From assembly GCA_903892365.1 (NCBI GenBank), contig CAITIF010000239.1, positions 1-5,596 on the forward strand: a DNA stretch of 5,596 nucleotides, in the 5' to 3' direction. Below the pieces are notes generated by a model, which worked only from the letters and a program-made list of their open reading frames with translations, had not been told where the DNA came from and ran no database searches. Both the position numbers and the translations under genes were made by a program. Source of the stretch: an uncultured Pirellula sp. Lineage in GTDB: Bacteria; Planctomycetota; Planctomycetia; Pirellulales; Pirellulaceae. This document shows positions 1-5,596 of the stretch, piece after piece (position 1 is the first letter of the stretch; each line of letters opens with the position of its first letter).

Positions 1-1422
1 GATGAACCTCGGTACACCCAACCGTTAATGTATGCTGCCATCGACAAACGAAAGAATGTTCGCGAAAGCTATCTAGAGCATTTGCTGAACATGAACGAAT
101 TGACTCGCCAAGAAGCCGACATGATTGCGGAAGTTCGGCACAGCCGGCTTTCGCGAGAATTCGAATTGGCAAAGACAGAGCCGTTTGTTCATGACCTACA
201 AACCATGACCGGATACTGGGCGGGCTACTACGGGGGCAATGAACGAGAGGACGAACAGGTCTCAACCTCGATCCCTCGATCGATCGCATCCGACTTGATT
301 GAGAAAGCGTGTACTGTACCAGCAGGTTTCAACCTTCACAAAAAACTGGTTCGTCAGTTCGATGACCGCCGCGAAATGGGCATGGGCAAAATTCCTTTGG
401 ATTGGGCGACTGCCGAATCCCTGGCTTTTGCATCGTTGCTCGCGGAAGGCCATCCCGTGCGTTTGTCCGGACAAGATTGCGAACGAGGTACGTTTTCGCA
501 ACGTCATGCCGTCGTACGCGATACGGAAGACAACAAAAAGTACATGCCGCTTGGCCACCTGGGTCCGAATCAAGCCAGGATCGAGATTATCAATAGCCCT
601 CTTTCCGAAGCGGCCGTTCTGGGCTTCGAGTACGGCTACAGCCTCGACTGTCCCGAGGGGCTAATCCTTTGGGAAGCACAGTTTGGCGACTTTTGGAATG
701 TCGCTCAGTGTGTTGTGGATCAGTTCATCACCAGCGCCGAAGATAAATGGCGCCGATTGAGTCGTCTAGTGATGTTGTTGCCACACGGATTCGAAGGGCA
801 AGGTCCAGAACATTGCAGTGCACGGTTGGAGCGATTCTTGCTGCTGACCGCAGAGCACAATGTTCAAGTCACTCAGCCTTCGACTCCTGCACAGTATTTT
901 CACCTGCTCCGTCGTCAAGTGAAATCGAAGTGGAGCAAGCCTTTGATCGTACTGACTCCAAAGAGCCTATTGCGAAATAAGACGTGCGTGTCGACGCTGG
1001 AAGATATCGAGCACGGTCACTTCCAAAAGATTATTGGCGATGATCGGCCGGCGGGAACTCCGACGTCGAAGATCGTTATGTCGACAGGCAAAGCATACTA
1101 CGATTTGCTCGCTGAAAGAACTAAGCTGGGGCGTACCGACGTTGCGTTGATTCGAATCGAGCAATTCTATCCGCTCGAAGCAAGCCGAGTTCTCGAAGCA
1201 TTGAGCGGTTACGCGACAGGAACTCCTTTGTATTGGTATCAAGACGAGCCAACCAACATGGGTGCTTGGCAGTTTGTGAAGATTCGGTGGGGTGACGAAC
1301 TGGCAACTCGTTTCAAACTGGACCGAATTTCACGCACGGAATCCGCTAGCCCATCCACAGGCTCACTCCGAGCTCATCAAATGGAAGAACGCGAACTTTT
1401 GAACGCGGTTTTTGCGAGTTAA
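1..1422 (+). CDS. sucA: 2-oxoglutarate dehydrogenase E1 component, C-terminal half (5' partial)
   Basis: This is the thiamine-diphosphate-dependent E1 subunit of the cytoplasmic 2-oxoglutarate dehydrogenase complex. It decarboxylates 2-oxoglutarate and passes the succinyl group to the lipoyl arm of E2 in the TCA cycle. The frame is open from base 1, beginning with the family motif DEP..TQPLMY, so the ATG at 28 is internal and the true start lies upstream. The 473 visible residues match roughly the second half of E. coli SucA (about 930 residues) from memory. Landmarks in visible numbering are RLSGQD.ERGTF.QRHAV (154-171), SEAAVLGFEYGYS (202-214) with the conserved cofactor-activating Glu at about 203, EAQFGDF (224-230), LLPHG.EGQGPEH (259-271), PSTPAQY (293-299), RIEQFYP (385-391) and the C-terminal QDEP.NMGAW (414-423). 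The first part belongs to the transketolase-type pyrimidine-binding domain and the last third to the E1 C-terminal domain. One small oddity is HCSARLER where HSSARLER is usual. No sucB follows directly. Confidence 0.97.
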   Translation, partial: DEPRYTQPLMYAAIDKRKNVRESYLEHLLNMNELTRQEADMIAEVRHSRLSREFELAKTEPFVHDLQTMTGYWAGYYGGNEREDEQVSTSIPRSIASDLIEKACTVPAGFNLHKKLVRQFDDRREMGMGKIPLDWATAESLAFASLLAEGHPVRLSGQDCERGTFSQRHAVVRDTEDNKKYMPLGHLGPNQARIEIINSPLSEAAVLGFEYGYSLDCPEGLILWEAQFGDFWNVAQCVVDQFITSAEDKWRRLSRLVMLLPHGFEGQGPEHCSARLERFLLLTAEHNVQVTQPSTPAQYFHLLRRQVKSKWSKPLIVLTPKSLLRNKTCVSTLEDIEHGHFQKIIGDDRPAGTPTSKIVMSTGKAYYDLLAERTKLGRTDVALIRIEQFYPLEASRVLEALSGYATGTPLYWYQDEPTNMGAWQFVKIRWGDELATRFKLDRISRTESASPSTGSLRAHQMEERELLNAVFAS

Positions 1423-1440
1423 TTTTTAAGAAAAGCGATT

Positions 1441-1953
1441 TTGAACCACCTTCCTAACGCAGCCACAACTTCCCAAGGTAATAGGCCTGTTGACGTTACC
1501 TTTGACTGCCTGCCGCTTCGCAGCTTGGCTCGGCTTGATGCTCCCCTCGACGCATCACCGGGGCTGATCGCAAAGTACGATCGGATCAAGGGCGCAATGG
1601 CAGAACATGGTACGTTCAATACGTACTACCTGCACAATGCCGCCTGCAGATTCTTCGTTACCAACGATCCGAACCATGGCATGATTGCATTCAAGTTTGA
1701 AGGGGTTGTCTTCACCGACGAATCAGACACGCGTGCAAAGCATGCCGAATTAAAAGTGACACTCGATCGAGAAACTTGTTCGTGGTTAGAACAGCACGTC
1801 GTGAAGTGGTTTGAAGAATGCGTTGTGCATGCGGTCGTCGTCGAATTCGACCGATTCATTGGCGCGGGAGATCCCGAGCAGACCAAAAAGCGGATGGAGT
1901 ATCTAGAAAAATCGGTGGAGTCTCAAGGCGGTTTCCTCGGCATGCATCTGTAG
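1441..1953 (+). CDS. Conserved-looking hypothetical protein, 170 residues, cytoplasmic, downstream of sucA
   Basis: I cannot assign a function. I have a faint recollection of similar planctomycete hypothetical proteins, but this is unverified. There is no signal peptide, membrane segment or known catalytic motif, so it is probably a soluble cytoplasmic protein. Residues 18-50 contain a motif-like stretch (DVTFDCLPLRS, then RLDAPLDASP). Residues about 60-110 alternate as beta strands (TYYLHNAACRFFVTND; GMIAFKFEGVVFTD; ELKVTLDRET). Residues about 112-163 look mainly helical, with acidic and aromatic residues (WLEQHVVKWFEECV, VEFDRFI) and a Lys/Glu-rich helix. The tail ends GGFLGMHL. The start is taken as TTG at 1441, 18 bases after the sucA stop, because the next in-frame ATG (1597) would remove the first 52 residues, including the CLPLRS and PLDASP segments. 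The upstream ribosome-binding signal is weak (AAGAAAAG). The short gap suggests co-transcription with sucA. The reading frame is well supported and the exact start less so. Confidence 0.8.
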   Translation: MNHLPNAATTSQGNRPVDVTFDCLPLRSLARLDAPLDASPGLIAKYDRIKGAMAEHGTFNTYYLHNAACRFFVTNDPNHGMIAFKFEGVVFTDESDTRAKHAELKVTLDRETCSWLEQHVVKWFEECVVHAVVVEFDRFIGAGDPEQTKKRMEYLEKSVESQGGFLGMHL

Positions 1954-2003
1954 CCAGGCAAGCGTTTCGCCAATGTTTGCCAAGTCTGCCTGGATGAACT
2001 TCG

Positions 2004-2032
2004 TCCCAAATCGGTTTGGTTGACTTTTGGGA
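2004..2032. repeat. Inverted repeat overlapping the candidate -35 box
   Basis: TCCCAAA (2004-2010) and TTTGGGA (2026-2032) are perfect 7-base inverted arms separated by 15 bases, and together they span the TTGACT box. A nested shorter hairpin is also possible: CCAAA (2006-2010), TCGG loop, TTTGG (2015-2019). The position would suit an operator for a dimeric regulator. Short inverted repeats of this size also arise by chance, so the role is speculative even though the repeat itself is plainly there. Confidence 0.35.
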
Positions 2033-2048
2033 ATCAAGTGGCTTTAAT
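2020..2048 (+). promoter_or_regulatory. Candidate sigma-70-type promoter for the cytochrome/DUF1501 unit
   Basis: TTGACT at 2020-2025 and TTTAAT at 2043-2048 are separated by exactly 17 bases. Each box matches the housekeeping consensus (TTGACA, TATAAT) at five of six positions. The predicted transcription start is near 2055, giving a leader of about 57 bases before the ATG at 2112. The site sits in the only sizeable intergenic gap of the window, where a promoter separating the sucA unit from the exported-protein unit would be expected. It also argues against starting the downstream gene at the in-frame TTG at 2016, which would lie upstream of the transcript. This is a by-eye match without experimental support. 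Confidence 0.5.
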
Positions 2049-2111
2049 GAGGGGCCCGCAACTTGCGTTGCTCCCACCTTGCCTGACTCCTTCCTAACAG
2101 GCCCCAGCCAA

Positions 2112-4964
2112 ATGCCTCACTATCCGATTTGCAAGGCACATCCATTTCTTGTTTGGCTTGTCGTTCTGGCTTTGTGCCCAAAGTCCTCAGCAACCATCAG
2201 CTACGATCAGCAGATTCGCCCAATCCTGGCTGAATACTGTTTTCAATGCCACGGCCCTGATGCCAGCCATCGGGAAGCCGACTTGCGACTGGATCTCGAG
2301 GAATCAGCCAAAGAACATGCGATATCGGTCTCAGGCGAAAGCGAACTTCTTCTCAGAATCGTGACCGAGGACGACGCACTGCGGATGCCACCTGCCAACT
2401 CGGGCAAGAAGCTGACCGAAAAGGAAATCGGACTCATTCGACAATGGCTCGCGGAAGGAGCCGTGTATGAACAACATTGGGCGTATCGACCTCTGGATGT
2501 GTCCAAGATACAGTCTCTCGCCTTGCCAGCGGAACAACCGAACAACCGTGCCTCAAGGGTTATCGATAAACTCATCTCGCAATCGCTTTCTGAACGCGGA
2601 TTGGCTTTGGCAAAACCGATTAATCGGCAGCAGTTGATTCGCCGCGTTTCCTACGACTTGACTGGCCTTCCGCCAACGTGGCAGGAGGTCGAAGCGTTCG
2701 CGAACGATCCTTCTCCCAACGCATATGCGCAGCTCATCGATCGGTTGTTGGAGTCGCCTGCCTATGGACAACGTTGGGGACGCCATTGGCTTGATCTCGC
2801 ACGTTATGCAGACACTCATGGCGGAGCAGCCATTGGTTATACCGTTTTCCCATTCTCGTACACGTACCGAGATTACGTGATCGCTGCTTTCAACAGCGAC
2901 CTACCCTACAACCGTTTCGTACTTGAGCAAATCGCAGCCGACCAACTGGGACTGGATGAAAACGACCCAGCGCTAGCGGGGCTAGGATTTCTAACGGTTG
3001 GCATGCAGTATCGAAATAGAAATGACTTGATCGATGATCAGATCGATGTGGTCACACGCGGCCTGATGGGGCTGACCGTTTCCTGCGCCCGATGTCACGA
3101 TCACAAGTTTGATGCGATTCCAACCAAGGACTATTACGCGTTGTATGCATGCTTGGCAAACAGTCTGCCACCCGAAACATTACCGATTGTGGGAAACGCT
3201 CCCAACAGTCCGGAGACCACGGAGTATCGTCAAAAGCTGCAAGAACTGCAGCATCGATATGACGAAATGGCCCGCGATCAGATTGAAATCATGCGAGGCC
3301 GATTTCATATGCAAGTGGGACTTTATCTGCGTGAGATAGCCGGTGGAGCTACCGAGCAAGATTTGTCGACGCAATTTTTGTCCTACCGAACCGATGACCT
3401 GCGGCCTCTGATAACCAATCGTTGGCTTACCTATCTAGGTGCATTAGGGGATAGCGATCCCGTGTTTGGCCCATGGCATCAACTGAGCCACTTGGAACCA
3501 GCCACTTTTGCGAGCACGGCAAACGAGCTGATTGCATCGCTTACAAAACAGAATGCGGATGCGGGAGTTAGCGGTGACATCCATGCACTTGGCGCGGTGG
3601 CTCCCAAATGGAATCCGCGTTTGCTGGATAGCCTTTCCAAGAAACAGCCTCAATCGATGCTTGAGGTCGCCGATGCATATGGAAGCTTGTTTGCAGAGAT
3701 TCACCAAGAATGGTTACAGTCCTTGGGGCAAGCGTCGCTAGAAAGCTTGTCGGAGGAGAGTGTTGTTCCGGATGAGGATGCGAAGCATGTGAGTATTAAC
3801 AGTCCGGTACATCGCCAGCTGCGTTGGCACTTGTATGGCACAGGCACTCCGACCGATATCTCAACGAAGGAAGCCGCCAAGCTTTTGAATCGAACCGTGG
3901 CAGATTCTCTTTCGGGTAAGCGAGGCGCCATCCACGAGCTTCATTTGTCTTCCCCAGGTTCGCCACCTCGCGCCATGGCGTTAAAGGAGAACGTCGAGCA
4001 AAAAGACTATTTCGTCTTCTTGCGTGGTAACCCGCTCAGTCGTGGTGAACCGGTGAAGCCAGGTTTTTTAACCGCCTTAACCAACACGGGCAGTGCCAAT
4101 AATCAGCCTGTTTATCTTGATGGCAAACGTCGACTTGGTTTGGCTAGTTCGATCATCGATCCCGCAAATCCATTGACGCGTCGGGTGTTAGTCAATTGGG
4201 TTTGGCAACACCATTTTGGACACGGATTGGTTCGCACCGCCGACGACTTCGGAACGCGAGGAAGAGCACCCAGCCATCCCGCTCTTCTGGACTACCTTGC
4301 TCATCAGTTTGCGGAAAACGGTTGGTCGATCAAGGACTTGCATCGTCGTATCCTTTTGACAGAAGCTTACCAGCAAGCGTCCGTGGAAATCGAATTGGCA
4401 CGGACGAAGGATCCTGAAAACGATCTCTTTTGGCGAATGCCCCGCCGTCGTTTGGATCTCGAAGCGATGCGAGATGCAATGCTTGCCGTATCAGGGGAAT
4501 TGCAAACGACGTTAGGGGGCAAGCCGTTTCCATTGAATCAAAACCCAGCCGTGCCCAGACGCAGTGTGTATGGATTTATCAATCGCGATATTGTCTCCAA
4601 CCTATCCAGCACTTTCGATGTGGCTAACCCGAATGCTTGTACGGTCAAGCGGCCTGACACGACCGTTCCTCAGCAGACGCTTTTCGCACTGAATTCCGAG
4701 TTTATACAGGACAGAGCTGCCAAGCTAAGTGAACTGTCGAATGCAGAAAGTGGCGGCGACAGTCGGCTTCGAGTTGGTTGGATCTACCAACGGCTCTTCA
4801 GTCGAAATCCAACCGAAGAAGAGATTGCGACCGTTCTGCAATTTGTCCTTTCGGATCAGAACGCTTCCGAGGCTGCCGCGGAGACGCCAGCGAAATCGGT
4901 TGATGTTTGGGCAAGATTGATCCACGCTCTTTTGGCGTCGAATGAATTTATCTTTATCGATTGA
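2112..4964 (+). CDS. Exported planctomycete cytochrome c (PSCyt1) / DUF1549 / DUF1553 protein, 950 residues
   Basis: This is a member of the large planctomycete family with architecture PSCyt1-DUF1549-DUF1553. The biochemical function is unproven; a periplasmic redox role is inferred from the heme motif. The ATG at 2112 gives an N-terminal Sec-type signal peptide: the basic start is followed by the hydrophobic core FLVWLVVLALC and a likely cleavage after SSA (about residue 27). PSCyt1 covers about 30-120, with heme motif CFQCH (43-47), followed by GPD, and RMPP (91-94), whose Met is a plausible distal ligand. DUF1549 covers about 149-354 (YDLTGLPPT, SPAYGQRWGRHWLDLARYADT) and contains a second CXXCH, CARCHDHKFD (325-334). 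A central stretch of about 355-600 has no domain I recognise and starts with a probable short coiled coil (about 370-400). DUF1553 covers about 625-925 (VFLRGNP.SRGEPV, NPLTRRVLVNWVWQHHFGHGLV, DLHRRILLTEAYQQAS, VPQQTLFALNS). A longer form from TTG 2016 is possible but would bury the signal peptide. The weak AGG at 2099-2101 may be the ribosome-binding site. The stop overlaps the next start. Confidence 0.95.
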   Translation: MPHYPICKAHPFLVWLVVLALCPKSSATISYDQQIRPILAEYCFQCHGPDASHREADLRLDLEESAKEHAISVSGESELLLRIVTEDDALRMPPANSGKKLTEKEIGLIRQWLAEGAVYEQHWAYRPLDVSKIQSLALPAEQPNNRASRVIDKLISQSLSERGLALAKPINRQQLIRRVSYDLTGLPPTWQEVEAFANDPSPNAYAQLIDRLLESPAYGQRWGRHWLDLARYADTHGGAAIGYTVFPFSYTYRDYVIAAFNSDLPYNRFVLEQIAADQLGLDENDPALAGLGFLTVGMQYRNRNDLIDDQIDVVTRGLMGLTVSCARCHDHKFDAIPTKDYYALYACLANSLPPETLPIVGNAPNSPETTEYRQKLQELQHRYDEMARDQIEIMRGRFHMQVGLYLREIAGGATEQDLSTQFLSYRTDDLRPLITNRWLTYLGALGDSDPVFGPWHQLSHLEPATFASTANELIASLTKQNADAGVSGDIHALGAVAPKWNPRLLDSLSKKQPQSMLEVADAYGSLFAEIHQEWLQSLGQASLESLSEESVVPDEDAKHVSINSPVHRQLRWHLYGTGTPTDISTKEAAKLLNRTVADSLSGKRGAIHELHLSSPGSPPRAMALKENVEQKDYFVFLRGNPLSRGEPVKPGFLTALTNTGSANNQPVYLDGKRRLGLASSIIDPANPLTRRVLVNWVWQHHFGHGLVRTADDFGTRGRAPSHPALLDYLAHQFAENGWSIKDLHRRILLTEAYQQASVEIELARTKDPENDLFWRMPRRRLDLEAMRDAMLAVSGELQTTLGGKPFPLNQNPAVPRRSVYGFINRDIVSNLSSTFDVANPNACTVKRPDTTVPQQTLFALNSEFIQDRAAKLSELSNAESGGDSRLRVGWIYQRLFSRNPTEEEIATVLQFVLSDQNASEAAAETPAKSVDVWARLIHALLASNEFIFID

Positions 4965-4966
4965 TG
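4962..4966 (+). promoter_or_regulatory. Stop-start overlap (TGATG), probable translational coupling
   Basis: The TGA of the cytochrome gene (4962-4964) shares its final A with the ATG of the DUF1501 gene (4964-4966). The upstream 20 bases are pyrimidine- and A/T-rich with no recognisable Shine-Dalgarno sequence, so initiation probably relies on ribosomes terminating at the upstream gene. This ties the amounts of the two proteins together. A second in-frame ATG at 4982 is an alternative start that would give a protein shorter by six residues. Confidence 0.75.
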
Positions 4967-5596
4967 CGAAAGCAAGTATTCATGCTTCAAGATCCATCCA
5001 CTTCATGCACCGTTCCTTCGCGGCGTCAGTTCCTTCATCGCAGCGGGCTGGGCATGGGCTCGGTTGCCCTAGCCAGCATGATGGCTGGCGAGAGTCGAGG
5101 AACAACGAGGGGACTTCATTTTCCCGGTCGCGCCAAACATGTTATTCACATTTTTTTGAATGGTGGCATGTCTCAAGTCGATACGTTTGACCCTAAGCCC
5201 GAGCTTACCAAGCGCGGTGGGCAAATGCTGCCTTTTTCCAATTTGAAGACCGAACGAAAAACGGGAGTGGCTCTTCCATCACCTTTCTCTTTCCAACCAT
5301 ATGGACAAAGCGGCATCCCGGTTAGCGAGATTTTTCCGAACCTCGCCAAATGCGTCGATGACATGACGGTGATTCGGTCGATGCAGGCCGAACTGCCAAG
5401 TCATGAGATGTCTTTGATGTTGATGAACACCGGCGATCAACGCTTAGTCAGGCCCAGTATCGGATCGTGGTTGACTTGGGGCATGGGATCCGACAATGAA
5501 AATCTGCCTGGCTTTATCGCTCTTTGCCCTGGAGGGTATCCGGTCGGTGGCGCAGGGAATTGGAGATCTGCATTTTTGCCTGGCGCGTTTCAAGGC
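4964..5596 (+). CDS. DUF1501 family protein with twin-arginine signal, N-terminal 211 residues (3' partial)
   Basis: The frame stays open from the ATG at 4964 to the last base of the window. The product belongs to DUF1501, a family grouped with the alkaline-phosphatase/sulfatase-like fold; its substrate is unknown. Residues 19-24 are SRRQFL, a close match to the twin-arginine (Tat) motif, followed by a weakly hydrophobic Gly/Ala/Met-rich core (28-42), so export of a folded protein to the periplasm is expected. Family hallmarks follow: HVIHIFLNGGMSQVDTFDPKP (59-79), the region GIPVSEIFPNLAKCVDDMTVIRSM (about 117-140), LPSHEMSLMLMNTG, RPSIGSWLTWGMGSDNENLPGF and the start of the next conserved block. 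Family members are typically about 450-500 residues, so somewhat less than half is visible. It overlaps the PSCyt1/DUF1549/DUF1553 gene by one base, the usual partnership in planctomycetes, which implies a shared job. The start could instead be the ATG at 4982. Confidence 0.93.
   Translation, partial: MRKQVFMLQDPSTSCTVPSRRQFLHRSGLGMGSVALASMMAGESRGTTRGLHFPGRAKHVIHIFLNGGMSQVDTFDPKPELTKRGGQMLPFSNLKTERKTGVALPSPFSFQPYGQSGIPVSEIFPNLAKCVDDMTVIRSMQAELPSHEMSLMLMNTGDQRLVRPSIGSWLTWGMGSDNENLPGFIALCPGGYPVGGAGNWRSAFLPGAFQG

Noticed and set aside
820..835. HCSARLER instead of the usual HSSARLER in SucA, as a possible inactivating change
   Set aside because: Ser to Cys is conservative, and all other visible motifs, including the catalytic Glu region, are intact. 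It is probably natural variation.
1402..1427. Weak hairpin at the end of sucA followed by TTTTT, resembling a terminator
   Set aside because: The stem is only about five pairs with a bulge, lies mostly within the sucA coding sequence, and the next gene starts 14 bases later. Chance is more likely.
1954..1993. Possible terminator after the unknown gene: CCAGGCA (1954-1960) pairing with TGCCTGG (1987-1993)
   Set aside because: The 7-base stem has a 26-base loop and no T-run follows, so an intrinsic terminator is not supported. A role in ending the sucA transcript remains possible but unproven.
2016..2111. In-frame N-terminal extension of the cytochrome gene from TTG at 2016
   Set aside because: It would place 32 non-hydrophobic residues before an evident signal peptide and would begin inside the candidate promoter. 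The ATG at 2112 gives a normal exported protein.
2533..2548. Tandem 8-base repeat AACAACCG x2
   Set aside because: It has only two copies and lies inside the linker between the cytochrome and DUF1549 domains, where it encodes PNNR-like residues. It shows no sign of being a functional repeat.
2243..2575. 110-codon open frame on the - strand, and similar antisense frames such as 967-1242 and 262-573
   Set aside because: They lie wholly antisense to well-supported conserved genes, have low-complexity Ser/Arg-rich translations and show no recognisable domains.
3028..3050. GATC-rich near-palindrome
   Set aside because: It is imperfect and falls in conserved DUF1549 coding sequence (LIDDQIDVV), which explains the base pattern.
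4942..5190. 82-codon + strand frame across the cytochrome/DUF1501 junction
   Set aside because: It is out of frame with both conserved genes. The true frame here is the DUF1501 gene starting at 4964.

Overview
This 5.6 kb window looks like chromosomal DNA from a planctomycete, most likely in or near the Pirellulaceae. The main evidence is a protein with the lineage-typical architecture of planctomycete cytochrome c (PSCyt1), DUF1549 and DUF1553, followed directly by a DUF1501 protein. This pair is greatly expanded in Planctomycetota and related bacteria. Base composition is moderate, about half G+C by eye. All four genes are on the + strand and the window is tightly packed. I see no tRNA, rRNA, CRISPR array or mobile element.

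Layout. (1) Bases 1-1422 are the C-terminal half of sucA, the E1 component of 2-oxoglutarate dehydrogenase; the 5' end lies outside the window. (2) After 18 bases, 1441-1953 encodes a 170-residue soluble protein of unknown function, with a probable TTG start. (3) A 158-base intergenic region (1954-2111) carries a good sigma-70-type promoter match (TTGACT, 17 bases, TTTAAT) and several short inverted repeats. (4) Bases 2112-4964 encode a 950-residue exported PSCyt1/DUF1549/DUF1553 protein with two CXXCH motifs. (5) Its stop codon overlaps the start of a DUF1501 protein (4964-5596) that has a twin-arginine signal and runs off the window edge. That gene has no stop codon inside the window, so a search for closed reading frames would miss it.

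How the genes fit together. The first two genes look like a cytoplasmic, housekeeping transcription unit: a TCA-cycle enzyme plus an unknown passenger. The last two look like a separate unit with its own promoter and translational coupling. They would make a Sec-exported c-type cytochrome-like protein and a Tat-exported protein of the alkaline-phosphatase-like fold, both destined for the periplasm. The biochemical role of such pairs is not established. A role in degrading complex, often sulfated, polysaccharides has been suggested from genomic context, but nothing in this window (no sulfatase, glycosidase or transporter) tests that. The most interesting open items are the unknown gene behind sucA, the second CXXCH inside DUF1549, and the promoter with an inverted repeat across its -35 element.
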